NCBI GenBank assembly: GCA_902520695.1
Contig: CABYOT010000008.1
Location: 1-64,000, forward strand
DNA from: an uncultured Pelagibacteraceae bacterium
GTDB taxonomy: Bacteria; Pseudomonadota; Alphaproteobacteria; Pelagibacterales; Pelagibacteraceae
DNA length: 64,000 nt
Reading direction: 5' to 3'
Within the stretch, counting starts at the first letter, position 1. Every line of letters begins with the position of its first letter. Below the pieces are notes generated by a model. The model was not told the origin of the DNA. It saw only the letters and a program-made list of their open reading frames with translations, and made no database searches. Made by a program: the position numbers and the translations under genes. Of this stretch, positions 39,893 to 48,575 are shown in pieces.

Positions 39893-40680
39893 TGAAAAAA
39901 CTGTTGCTAATACTAGCAATTTTTTTTCCAACAAATATTTTAGCAATAGAATTTGATGGTAAATTTATTCAAGGTCATTTTATTTTAGGAAAAACAGATC
40001 CTAACTCAAAAATAATTATTGATAAAAAAAATGTCAAAGTATCAGAAGATGGTTACTTTGTTTTTGGCATTGATCGAGATAGAAAATTTGATGTTTTGAT
40101 AACCAAAATAACTAACGGTAAATCAGAAAAAATAATAAAAAAAGTTTTTAAACGTAAGTATAACATTCAAAGAATTGATGGTTTACCTGAAAATAAAGTA
40201 ACACCACCTGAATCTGTTTACAAAAGAATTAAAAAAGAAAATGGAAGAATAGGAGAAGCAAGAGCAATCAACTCTAATTTAACTTTTTTTTCTGAAAAAT
40301 TTATTATGCCAGTCGAAGGTATAATTAGTGGAGTTTATGGCAGCCAAAGAATTCTCAATGGAAAACCAAGATGGCCTCATTACGGCATAGATATTGCAGC
40401 AAAAAAAGGAACAGAAATTAAATCTTCTGGTACTGGAGTGGTTACAATGGCTGAAAATGATCTTTATTATACTGGAGGCACAATTATTATGGATCATGGT
40501 CATGGTATATCAACAATTTATTCTCATCTTGAAAATGTGATGGTTGAAGTAGGAGATTTGATTAAAAAAGGAGATATAATAGGAACTGTTGGTTCAACAG
40601 GTAGATCAACTGGTCCCCACTTAGATTTTAGAATAAACTGGTTTCAAACAAGGCTTGATCCAATGACAGTTCTTCAATAG
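39892..40680 (+). CDS. Exported M23-family metallopeptidase (LytM domain)
   Basis: This 262-residue protein starts at the ATG at 39892, which overlaps the SDR stop and gives a clear signal peptide (residues 1-18); a longer upstream reading would hide it. The LytM domain spans about 140-255. Zinc and catalytic residues are His163 and Asp167 (HYGIDIA), His212 (YSHLEN) and His243. The last zinc ligand, usually His in HxH, is Asp245 (HLD), so the site could still bind zinc or be altered. It is probably a periplasmic peptidoglycan endopeptidase or amidase activator. Confidence 0.88.
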   Translation: MKKLLLILAIFFPTNILAIEFDGKFIQGHFILGKTDPNSKIIIDKKNVKVSEDGYFVFGIDRDRKFDVLITKITNGKSEKIIKKVFKRKYNIQRIDGLPENKVTPPESVYKRIKKENGRIGEARAINSNLTFFSEKFIMPVEGIISGVYGSQRILNGKPRWPHYGIDIAAKKGTEIKSSGTGVVTMAENDLYYTGGTIIMDHGHGISTIYSHLENVMVEVGDLIKKGDIIGTVGSTGRSTGPHLDFRINWFQTRLDPMTVLQ

Positions 40681-40689
40681 GCTATAGAT

Positions 40690-41460
40690 ATGAAAAATGA
40701 TATTCAATCAGTGTCAAAAAAATTAGTTAAGGCTTATAATAGTAATAAACTTATAAATCCAATCCCTGAAAAATTTTGTAAGAATATAAAATTAGCACAT
40801 AAACTAAGATTATTATGTGAAAGTAAAATTAAGGATACAAAAGTTGGTTTTAAAGCTGGGGGTACAATAATTGCTCTCTTAAAAAAGTTAAAAGAAAAAG
40901 AGCCATTTCATTCGACTGTATTTGGAAAAAATTTAATTAAATCTGGAGGAAAAGTAAAAATTAATAAATATGCTTTAGGTACTGAAGTAGAGGTTTACTA
41001 TATAATTAAAAAAAAATTTTTTGACTTTAAAGGAAAATTAAATTCAAAAAATATAACAAAATTTATTACTCATATGGGTCCTTGTATTGAGGTTGTTGGA
41101 TTTAGACAGAAAAAAAAAGGTATTAAATATTTAGGTGATTTATGTAGTGATTTTGGTGTAAATATTAAATTTATTGTTGGGTCTAAGAAAAAATTTAAAA
41201 GAATAAATTTTGGTAATTTAAAAACAAATTTAAAAAATAAAAAAGGGTTAAACGTGAATGGCAATACAAATACTGTTTATGTAAACCCACTTAATTCTTT
41301 AAGATTTGTTCTTAACAAAATAAGAAAAGAGAAAGTTTCTTTAGATAAAGATTTTTATGTATTTACTGGCTCAACTGTTGGTGTTGTACCAATTAAAAGT
41401 AAAGGCGAATACATAGGCAAAGTAGACAAACTTGGTACTGTTAGAACAACTATCAATTAA
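40690..41460 (+). CDS. 2-keto-4-pentenoate hydratase / FAH-superfamily protein
   Basis: This 256-residue protein resembles the MhpD-type hydratase branch of the fumarylacetoacetate hydrolase superfamily. Likely metal ligands are Glu99 and Glu101 in GTEVEVYY and Glu134 in PCIEVVGFR. The end block VFTGSTVGVVPIKSKGEY, with a glycine-rich turn, is a family trait. It is more Lys-rich and divergent than typical catabolic members. Its stop overlaps the start of the M24-like gene, so the two proteins are probably made together. Confidence 0.75.
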   Translation: MKNDIQSVSKKLVKAYNSNKLINPIPEKFCKNIKLAHKLRLLCESKIKDTKVGFKAGGTIIALLKKLKEKEPFHSTVFGKNLIKSGGKVKINKYALGTEVEVYYIIKKKFFDFKGKLNSKNITKFITHMGPCIEVVGFRQKKKGIKYLGDLCSDFGVNIKFIVGSKKKFKRINFGNLKTNLKNKKGLNVNGNTNTVYVNPLNSLRFVLNKIRKEKVSLDKDFYVFTGSTVGVVPIKSKGEYIGKVDKLGTVRTTIN

Positions 41461-42611
41461 TGGGTCTTCATTTTTCTGTAGAAGAATTCAAAAATAGAAA
41501 AGATAAGGTAATTAAACTTTTAAAAGAGGAAAAATTAGATGCTATCCTTATGTTTAGACAGGAGTCGATGTATTGGCTCACTGGATATGACACATTTGGA
41601 TATGTTTTTTTTCAAACATTAGTTTTGGATAAAAAAGGTAATATAATTTTATTAACAAGAGCTCCGGATTTAAGACAGGCACAAAATACCTCTAATATTA
41701 ATGATATTAGAATATGGGTTGATAAAAATGAATCAAATCCTACTGAAGATCTTAAAATTATTTTAGATGAATTAAATTTAAAGGGTAAAAAAATTGGAGT
41801 TGAATACGAAGCATACGGATTAACTGGTCGAAATGCTTTAAAGCTGAATAAATCCTTAGAAAATTACTGCTCAATAGAAGATACTTCTGAATTAGTTACT
41901 AAATTAAGAGTTATAAAATCAAATGAAGAAATTAATTATGTAAAAAAAGCAGCAAATTTAGCTGACCAAGCTTTAAATGAGGTTTGGAAACATGCAAAAG
42001 CTGGCGTAAGTGAGTCTAAGATTTTAGCTGAAATGAATAAAGTTATATTTGAGGGAGGTGGTGATTATCCTGCAAATGAGTTTATAATTGGATCCGGTAA
42101 AAATGCACTTCTGTGCCGATACCAAGCTGAAAAACAAATTTTAAATTCACGAGATCAATTGACTATAGAGTGGGCGGGAACTTACAGACATTACCACTCA
42201 GCAATGTTTAGGACTATTCCAATTGGTAAAGCTGATCCAAAACATTTTAAAATGCATGAAGCCTGTATTGAGGCTTTAAGTAATTGTGAAAATAAATTGA
42301 AACCAGGAAATAAAATTGGTGAAGTATTTGATATTCATGCAAAAACTTTTGATGATTTAGGCTATAAAAATTCTAGAATGAATGCTTGTGGTTATTCTTT
42401 AGGAGCAACTTTTTCACCTAATTGGATGGATTGGCCAATGTTATACACTGAAAATCCATATGTAATTAAAACAGGAAATATATTTTTTATGCATATGATA
42501 CTAATGGACTCTGAGAATAATTTAGCAATGAACTTAGGTGAAACTTATCTAGTTACAGAAACTGGGAATGAAAGACTTGGAAATCAAAAACTAGATCTAA
42601 TGATTCTTTAA
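41460..42611 (+). CDS. M24-family hydrolase lacking metal ligands (creatinase/ectoine hydrolase-like)
   Basis: This 383-residue protein has a creatinase N-terminal domain (about 8-145) and a pita-bread C-terminal domain (about 155-375). In metal-dependent Xaa-Pro peptidases five acidic or His residues bind two metals. By my alignment, four are changed: first Asp to Glu237, second Asp to Ala248, His to Tyr312, and an acidic residue to a His345 region; Glu361 remains. RHYHSAMFRT keeps the YHS core. Creatinase and DoeA-type ectoine hydrolases are metal-free relatives, so this is more likely a C-N hydrolase of a small compound than a peptidase. Confidence 0.75.
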   Translation: MGLHFSVEEFKNRKDKVIKLLKEEKLDAILMFRQESMYWLTGYDTFGYVFFQTLVLDKKGNIILLTRAPDLRQAQNTSNINDIRIWVDKNESNPTEDLKIILDELNLKGKKIGVEYEAYGLTGRNALKLNKSLENYCSIEDTSELVTKLRVIKSNEEINYVKKAANLADQALNEVWKHAKAGVSESKILAEMNKVIFEGGGDYPANEFIIGSGKNALLCRYQAEKQILNSRDQLTIEWAGTYRHYHSAMFRTIPIGKADPKHFKMHEACIEALSNCENKLKPGNKIGEVFDIHAKTFDDLGYKNSRMNACGYSLGATFSPNWMDWPMLYTENPYVIKTGNIFFMHMILMDSENNLAMNLGETYLVTETGNERLGNQKLDLMIL

Positions 42612-42631
42612 ATTATTTAAAAACTGAAAAA

Positions 42632-43699
42632 TTAATCAGGTCTATCTGCTTGATCGGGTTTTGTTACGTTATCGTCTTGATTAAATAAATTTTGACAAGA
42701 ATAACCAAGTCTTTCGAGATCTAAATCTTCACAACTTTTTTTTACCCATATTTCATCATAAAAAGCAATTCTTGGGACATTTATAACATCTTCCTCATTC
42801 GGTAAAAGACCCATATAACGTCTAACATCTTTACTCCCATAAATACCAAACTCTAAAAGACTTCCACCTTTTCTCCACATGTTTTGGCCCTCATAATGAA
42901 GTTTTTTTTCACCATTGATAAATAACTCATGAAGACCATTGTTATTTTTATCATCCGAAGATCTCTTATCCCAGACTGAGTGAATTACAAAATCTATCCA
43001 TGTTCCTGTTAATGCGTTAAGTTCACTTGAAGGTATTACAATATATTCTAGTAAAATATTTTCACAATAATTTACCTTTTCTTTTATCGAGCCTCCACAA
43101 TCACCTTCTGTTTTTGGATAAACATCTTGTGATGGTGAAATTTTAGCCGTCAAACCCCATTTAGGCATAACCTCTAATTGAAATGGTGGGCTATACGGAC
43201 CTTCTGTTGAATGAAACTGAAAGACAGACTGCTTTCTGTAAAATTTAAAATTTTTTGGGACATAATATGAAAATGTATACCAAAATTCTTGTTTGTGTTT
43301 AAAAGCAGACTTTTCATCTATACTTACCTCAACTCTATGATGTGGTGTACTTCTTTCACAATCTCTCTCTTTCCTATTTTTATATAAAAAACCACAATCT
43401 TCATGTCTTAGTTCAAACCTAATTGCAGTATCACCATATCTAATAGGGTTATTGTCAGACTTTTTGACTACTTTAATCCCATAATTTGTCCAACCATAAC
43501 CTTTTTTCTTTGAATATTTGAACGCTCTTATTTTTGTATGAGGTTTTAATTTTAATCCTTGGATTGTTGTATCAGTTTGATTTATACCTAAATTATACTT
43601 AGCTCCCTTTTTAAACATTTTTTCAATTTCTTTTACATTGCTTAATGCAAAATTGGACGAAATTAAAAAAATAGCTAAAAATATAAATATTTTCTTCAT
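42632..43699 (-). CDS. Exported heparin lyase I-family polysaccharide lyase-like protein
   Basis: This 355-residue protein has a signal peptide (about 1-20). The body resembles the jelly-roll family that includes heparin lyase I and related polysaccharide lyases: RFELRHEDCG, HHRVEVSI, FWYTFSYYVPKNF, FQFHSTEGPYSPPFQLEVM, GTWIDFVIHSVWD and a FGIYGSKDVRRYMG end block. Eight or more Cys suggest disulfides. The last 15 residues are acidic and disordered. Its polysaccharide is unknown. A periplasmic or secreted glycan lyase is unexpected in a streamlined oligotroph; it stands alone, convergent with the M24 gene. Confidence 0.7.
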   Translation of the reverse strand: MKKIFIFLAIFLISSNFALSNVKEIEKMFKKGAKYNLGINQTDTTIQGLKLKPHTKIRAFKYSKKKGYGWTNYGIKVVKKSDNNPIRYGDTAIRFELRHEDCGFLYKNRKERDCERSTPHHRVEVSIDEKSAFKHKQEFWYTFSYYVPKNFKFYRKQSVFQFHSTEGPYSPPFQLEVMPKWGLTAKISPSQDVYPKTEGDCGGSIKEKVNYCENILLEYIVIPSSELNALTGTWIDFVIHSVWDKRSSDDKNNNGLHELFINGEKKLHYEGQNMWRKGGSLLEFGIYGSKDVRRYMGLLPNEEDVINVPRIAFYDEIWVKKSCEDLDLERLGYSCQNLFNQDDNVTKPDQADRPD

Positions 43700-43730
43700 T
43701 TATTATTAGTATATTTAAAAAATATAATTA

Positions 43731-44723
43731 TTACATCCCCCATCTCATTGCTGCTGTATGAACAGGAGCATCCCAATGCTTTAAGATTTCATCATCACAT
43801 TTGAGAAGAGTAATTGAAGCTCCTTGCATCTCAAGTGAAGTACAATAATTTCCAACTAAACTTTTTGTTACTTCAATACCTTTAGATTGTAAAATTTGAC
43901 ATGCATCCTCATAAACTAAATATAATTCTGTCAAAGGAGTGCCACCCATTCCATTTACGAAAAGTAAATTCTTTTCATTTTTTTCTGGTTTTAAATTGTC
44001 TAAAATAGCTTCTAAAATATTTCCAACTATAGTTTTTGATGGTTGAATTTTTTCTCTTTTTCTTCCTGGCTCACCGTGAATACCTACACCAAATTCCATT
44101 TCATCATCGCCAATATCAAAAGTAGGTTTTCCCGCAGCAGGAACAGTGCAACTTGTAAATGCTACTCCCATCGTACCAGCGTTTTTGTTAACTTTTTCAC
44201 CAAGTTTTTTACATTCTTCAAGGGATCCACTATGTTCAGCTAAGGATCCAACTATTTTTTCTACCAATACAGTTGCCGCAACACCTCTTCTTCCAGTAGT
44301 AAATGTAGAGTCTTCAACTGCAACATCATCGTTGGTAATAATACTATCGTTTTTACCAGAATACATTTCAGCTCCCATTTCAAAGTTCATGATGTCCCCG
44401 GAATAATTTTTAACTATAAATAAAACTCCTGCGCCGCTATCTACATGTTCTGCCGCTGCTTGCATCTGATCTGGTGTTGGTGCTGAAAATACAAAACCTG
44501 GACACGCTGCATCTAACATTCCATGACCAACAAAACCCCCATGCATTGGCTCATGTCCACTTCCACCGCCTGAAATTAAAGAAACTTTTCCATCTTTAGT
44601 TTTATTTTTTCTAGATACAAAGCTTGGGTCTAAATTGACATTTATAATATCACTATGTGCTTTACCAAAACCAGTAAGGCTCTCTTTTAGAAAATCATCT
44701 TTATTATTTATAAATTTTTTCAT
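43731..44723 (-). CDS. dhaK: Dihydroxyacetone kinase subunit DhaK-like
   Basis: This 330-residue protein matches DhaK, which binds dihydroxyacetone or a related ketose. GGGSGHEPMHGGFVGHGML begins at residue 52, with His57 in the E. coli His56 position. Asp110 matches the catalytic Asp109, and His216 (GIHGEPG) matches the His that forms a hemiaminal with the substrate. All residues needed for ketose binding are thus present. DhaKL enzymes are known for dihydroxyacetone and for erythrulose-type sugars. It is last in the ABC operon, 9 bases after dhaL. No DhaM or PTS gene is seen in the window. Confidence 0.92.
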   Translation of the reverse strand: MKKFINNKDDFLKESLTGFGKAHSDIINVNLDPSFVSRKNKTKDGKVSLISGGGSGHEPMHGGFVGHGMLDAACPGFVFSAPTPDQMQAAAEHVDSGAGVLFIVKNYSGDIMNFEMGAEMYSGKNDSIITNDDVAVEDSTFTTGRRGVAATVLVEKIVGSLAEHSGSLEECKKLGEKVNKNAGTMGVAFTSCTVPAAGKPTFDIGDDEMEFGVGIHGEPGRKREKIQPSKTIVGNILEAILDNLKPEKNEKNLLFVNGMGGTPLTELYLVYEDACQILQSKGIEVTKSLVGNYCTSLEMQGASITLLKCDDEILKHWDAPVHTAAMRWGM

Positions 44724-44732
44724 TTTTCCCTC

Positions 44733-45359
44733 CTAATTATTAATTACTGATTTACAAATTGTATCGATTATAAGTTGAGAAGAACGAGCTCCAGGATCTA
44801 TATGTCCTTTTGCACGTTCACCTAAAAAAGAAGCTCTACCTTTTGTGGCCAACATATCTTTTGTAGATAACATTCTTTCTTCTGCAATTTTTATTACTTC
44901 ATTTAAACCTGGTTTAAATTCACTTTCATATTTTAATTCGTTTAGTTTTTCTGAAACTGGTAATAAAACATCCATCATAGTTTTTTCTCCAACATCAGCT
45001 TTTCCTCTTTCTTTCATGGCTTTAATTCCACTAATAATCATTTCACATGCTTTATTAAAATCAACATCTTTATCTAAATCAGAAGATTTAGCCATAGTCA
45101 TAAAAAAAGTTCCAAACAATGCGCCCGATGATCCACCAATACCTGACAGAACTTTCATTGCTATCATATTTAAAGCTTTGGCTAATGGTAAATCTTTAAT
45201 AGCGTCTTCAAGTTCAACAACTAACTTCAAACCTCTTTGGATATTAAAAATATGATCTCCATCTCCAATTTTTTGATCAAGAATCTCAATTTCTGCAGAA
45301 TTTTCATCTATAACTTTTTGGACACTTTTTGCTTGAGAAATTAAAAAACTAACGCTCAT
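44733..45359 (-). CDS. dhaL: Dihydroxyacetone kinase subunit DhaL-like
   Basis: This is a 208-residue all-helical nucleotide-binding subunit. Asp28, Asp33 and Asp35 (LDQKIGDGDH) are the Mg-nucleotide ligands of DhaL. SGIGGSSGALFGTFF and the C-terminal DPGARSSQLI block are typical. I take the ATG at 45359; a TTG at 45383 would add eight residues. The start lies inside the end of the second ATPase gene, so the kinase is translationally coupled to the transporter. Confidence 0.9.
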   Translation of the reverse strand: MSVSFLISQAKSVQKVIDENSAEIEILDQKIGDGDHIFNIQRGLKLVVELEDAIKDLPLAKALNMIAMKVLSGIGGSSGALFGTFFMTMAKSSDLDKDVDFNKACEMIISGIKAMKERGKADVGEKTMMDVLLPVSEKLNELKYESEFKPGLNEVIKIAEERMLSTKDMLATKGRASFLGERAKGHIDPGARSSQLIIDTICKSVINN

Positions 45360-46356
45360 AAATTCTATTTCCTTCTTGATCAAATCTTAAAACTTTTTCA
45401 TTATTCATGTCAAAATTAATTGTCTCATTAATTGATGATTTATAGTTACCTTGAATTGAAACTAGTATTTCTTGGTCTTTAAAATTTAAAGCAACTACGG
45501 TTTCTGAACCAAGATTTTCAATTGAAATAATTTTGGCTGAGTAGTTACCAGTTCCTATTGTAATATTTTCAGGTCTTATTCCAAAAGTAGGTACATCATT
45601 CATTCCAAATAATTTCCCAGGGAGAATATTGATTTTCGGTGATCCCAATCTTTGTGAAACATATATAGAATTTGGATTTTCATATATCTCTTCGGGAGTT
45701 CCTATTTGTACTAAATGACCCTCTTTTAAAACTCCAATTTTATCTGCTAAAGTGGTTGCTTCTGCTTGGTCATGTGTAACATAAAGTATTGTTGAATTTA
45801 GATTAGTTTGAATATTTTTTAACTCAACCCTAAGACTCTCTCTTAATTTAGCATCTAAAGATGACAGAGGTTCATCCATTAAGTATAAATTTGGCTCACG
45901 AACTAAAGCGCGTCCTATTGCTACTCTTTGCATCTCCCCACCGGATAATTGTGTAGCTTTATTATTAAGTTTATTTGAAATCTTTAACATGCTCGCAATA
46001 CTCTCAACTTTAGTTTTTATTTCTTCTTCAGGTAATTTTCTCATTGGAGATCTTAAAGGGAATGCTAAATTTTCATAAACACTATAGTGAGGATATAAAG
46101 AGTATTGTTGAAATACAAAACAAACATCTCTTGAAGCTGGTTGATCTTCAGTTACAGACTCATCATTAAATAATATACTTCCATTATCTATTTTCTCTAA
46201 TCCAGCAATACATCTTAATGTAGTAGTTTTTCCAGCACCAGATGGGCCTAATAAAACAAAAAACTGTCCATCCTCAATGGTAAAATTTATATCGTGCAAA
46301 GCCTCAATTTTTTTATTATAGGTTTTAGATAAATTTTTTAATTCGATTTTCGCCAT
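45349..46356 (-). CDS. Carbohydrate ABC transporter ATP-binding protein (UgpC/MalK type), second copy
   Basis: This is a 335-residue ATPase. The Walker A motif GPSGAGKTT begins near residue 36, the signature LSGGEMQR near 136, and the Walker B LYLMDEPLSSLDA near 156. The C-terminal OB-fold regulatory domain (TOBE, about 240-335) contains FGIRPENI. It is paired with a second ATPase encoded directly upstream, so the importer may use a heterodimeric ATPase. It overlaps that gene by one base and dhaL by 11 bases. Confidence 0.93.
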   Translation of the reverse strand: MAKIELKNLSKTYNKKIEALHDINFTIEDGQFFVLLGPSGAGKTTTLRCIAGLEKIDNGSILFNDESVTEDQPASRDVCFVFQQYSLYPHYSVYENLAFPLRSPMRKLPEEEIKTKVESIASMLKISNKLNNKATQLSGGEMQRVAIGRALVREPNLYLMDEPLSSLDAKLRESLRVELKNIQTNLNSTILYVTHDQAEATTLADKIGVLKEGHLVQIGTPEEIYENPNSIYVSQRLGSPKINILPGKLFGMNDVPTFGIRPENITIGTGNYSAKIISIENLGSETVVALNFKDQEILVSIQGNYKSSINETINFDMNNEKVLRFDQEGNRIYER

Positions 46357-47438
46357 TAATTCATAAACTCACTTTTAAGAGATCTGTCAGTCTCACCATC
46401 AAAAATAATTATGTTATTATTAGAAGGTTTTACTTGAACGTTTTCATTGATTTTAACGCTTGTTGAAATATTAGTTTTTACTTTGATTTCTCCAAAATTA
46501 GTTTTAACCGTTATAATTTTTCTTGAACCTAAATATTCAACCCCAAATACTGAACCTTTAAGACCACCCTCGTTAGTAAGAGATAAATTTTCAGGACGAA
46601 TACCAAATGAGTTTTTTTTACTTTTTGATATTTCATACTGTTTAGGTATGTTAAAGTTTGTTCCCTCTATATTTAAAGTCGATTGTTCATTAGAAATGCC
46701 TTGATCAATATTTATGAAATTCATTCCAGGGGAGCCAATAAATGACGCTACAAATTTAGTTGCTGGTTTATTGTAGATTACCGCAGGTTCATCAGCTTGT
46801 AAGATTTCACCACCATCCATTACAGCAATACGATCAGCTAATGACATTGCCTCTAGTTGATCATGTGTTACATAAACAGTGGTAGCGCCAATATCGATAT
46901 GTAATTTCTTGAGTTCTAAACACATTAATTCTCTAAATTCAGCATCCAAAGTACCTAAAGGTTCATCCATTAAAAATGCTTTTGGCCTTCTAACTAAAGC
47001 TCTACCAAGAGCTACACGTTGTCTATCTCCACCAGATAAAGATGAAATACTGGAGTTTAAAATATGATCAATTCTTAAAAGTTTTGCTGCATCCTCAACT
47101 CTAGTTTTAATTTCACTTCTGCTATAACCCTGCATTTTAAGAGGAAAAGATAAGTTATTTTTTACGTTCATATGTGGATAAAGTGCGAACAATTGAAAAA
47201 CAAATGCAATATCTCTCTCAGATGCTCTTAACATTCCAACTTCTTCTTCGCCTAAGTAAATTTCTCCTGATGTTGGTAACTCTAATCCAGCAATCATTCT
47301 AAGAGTTGTTGTTTTTCCACATCCAGATGGGCCTAGCAAAACAAAAAACTCTTTATCATTAATTGTTAAATTTGAGTTTTTGACTGCAGTAAAATCTCCA
47401 AATGATTTTTGTAAATTTGATATTTTAATTTGAGACAT
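46356..47438 (-). CDS. Carbohydrate ABC transporter ATP-binding protein (UgpC/MalK type), first copy
   Basis: This is a 360-residue ATPase. The Walker A motif GPSGCGKTT begins near residue 36, the signature is LSGGDRQR, and the Walker B is FLMDEPLGTLDA. A TOBE regulatory domain follows and contains FGIRPENLSL. It differs clearly from its neighbour, so the two are not a recent duplication. Transporters with two distinct ATPases, such as the glycerol system GlpST of rhizobia, have this layout; that comparison is by gene arrangement only. Confidence 0.93.
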   Translation of the reverse strand: MSQIKISNLQKSFGDFTAVKNSNLTINDKEFFVLLGPSGCGKTTTLRMIAGLELPTSGEIYLGEEEVGMLRASERDIAFVFQLFALYPHMNVKNNLSFPLKMQGYSRSEIKTRVEDAAKLLRIDHILNSSISSLSGGDRQRVALGRALVRRPKAFLMDEPLGTLDAEFRELMCLELKKLHIDIGATTVYVTHDQLEAMSLADRIAVMDGGEILQADEPAVIYNKPATKFVASFIGSPGMNFINIDQGISNEQSTLNIEGTNFNIPKQYEISKSKKNSFGIRPENLSLTNEGGLKGSVFGVEYLGSRKIITVKTNFGEIKVKTNISTSVKINENVQVKPSNNNIIIFDGETDRSLKSEFMN

Positions 47439-47439
47439 A

Positions 47440-47631
47440 TTAATCCGGGAAGTGACTTGTGATTACGAAACCTATAGTTCCAACTAAAATTACAATAAAT
47501 GAGTAAGTATACATCCACATTGCAAATGGCTGTAACAACATGAAAACTCCAAGTAAAATTAATACTGTAGACAAATTTTCCCAGTAAACTCTTCTAAATA
47601 TTTTTCTCATTAATGACCTCTCTTCTTGCAT
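47440..47631 (-). CDS. Small membrane protein inside the ABC operon, 63 residues, function unknown
   Basis: The protein begins MQEERSLMRKIFRR, followed by two hydrophobic helices (about 19-35 and 40-56) and ends SHFPD. The ATG at 47631 overlaps the permease stop (TAATG) and has GAGG 5-6 bases upstream. A second ATG at 47610 also has a good GAGG site. A longer upstream reading would run antisense-like through the permease and is rejected. Position between permease and ATPase genes suggests an accessory transporter subunit. It does not look like DUF2160, the small protein of rhizobial glycerol transporters. Confidence 0.75.
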   Translation of the reverse strand: MQEERSLMRKIFRRVYWENLSTVLILLGVFMLLQPFAMWMYTYSFIVILVGTIGFVITSHFPD

Positions 47632-48575
47632 TATTTCCTCACTGCTCCAAAAGTAATACCTCTTAAAAGATGTTTTCTTAAAATAATTGTAAAAATCATT
47701 ACTGGTAATAAAAATAAAGTTGTACCAGCTCCAATTGCAGGCCAATCCAAACCACCTTCTCCTATAATTGTAGGTATAAATGGTGGAGCTGTTTGTGCAT
47801 TAAATTGAGTAAGTAAAACTGCAAATGCATATTCATTCCACGAAAAAATCATACAAAAGATTGCTGTTGCAGCTATACCAGTCATCGCTTGTGGAAGAAC
47901 AACTTTAAAGAATGCTTGAAGTCTAGAATATCCATCAATCATAGCTGCTTCTTCATATTCTTTAGGAATTTCATCCATAAATCCTTTTAACAGCCACACT
48001 GCTAAACTTAAATTTACTACTGTATATAATATGATCATTCCAAGGTGAGTATCTCCCAGACCCAATTTTCTATACATAATGAATATTGGAACAGCCACAG
48101 CAATTGGTGGAAACATCCTAGTAGAGAGAATAAAAAATAATAAATCATCTTTTAATGGAACCCTAAACCTTGAAAAGGCATACGCTGCTAAAGCACCCAA
48201 AAATACAGATGCAAAAGTTGAACCAAATCCAATTATCATTGAATTTGAATACCTTCCTAAAAATTTTGATGGTCCTGTTATAACCATCTCTCTACTTCTA
48301 ACTAGTTCTTCATACCAATTTTCTGGTGGTGGAAGTGAGTCAAGATATTCCTGAGATTGTCTTGATCTATTAGTAAACAAATTAACATATCCTTCTAATG
48401 ATGGTTCAAAAAATACTTCAGGTGGATAAGAAATTGCACTATTTACATTCTTGAAGCTGGTCATCACCATCCAAGAAATAGGAATTAACGTTATTACTGT
48501 ATATACAATAATAATTGTAGCAGCTAGTTTCTTTGAAAACGACGAAGGTTCTAAATATGATCTAGATGTATCCAT
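47631..48575 (-). CDS. Carbohydrate ABC transporter permease (MalG type)
   Basis: This is a 314-residue inner-membrane permease with six helices and a long periplasmic loop (about 55-105). The ATPase-docking EAA motif reads EYEEAAMIDGYSRLQAFFKVVLP (about 203-225). It starts with TGATG overlap at the end of the first permease gene and is followed by the small membrane protein gene. The family imports sugars, polyols and glycerol-phosphate compounds. Confidence 0.93.
   Translation of the reverse strand: MDTSRSYLEPSSFSKKLAATIIIVYTVITLIPISWMVMTSFKNVNSAISYPPEVFFEPSLEGYVNLFTNRSRQSQEYLDSLPPPENWYEELVRSREMVITGPSKFLGRYSNSMIIGFGSTFASVFLGALAAYAFSRFRVPLKDDLLFFILSTRMFPPIAVAVPIFIMYRKLGLGDTHLGMIILYTVVNLSLAVWLLKGFMDEIPKEYEEAAMIDGYSRLQAFFKVVLPQAMTGIAATAIFCMIFSWNEYAFAVLLTQFNAQTAPPFIPTIIGEGGLDWPAIGAGTTLFLLPVMIFTIILRKHLLRGITFGAVRK

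Noticed and set aside
44845-45255. 136-residue open frame on the plus strand
   Set aside because: It is antisense to dhaL and only mirrors its codon pattern.
45349-47438. Two ATPases as a recent tandem duplication
   Set aside because: They differ in signature (LSGGE versus LSGGD), length and most surface residues, so they are old paralogues.
47632-47745. Upstream extension of the small ABC-operon protein
   Set aside because: The added residues are out-of-frame permease sequence, and the ATG at 47631 has its own ribosome site.
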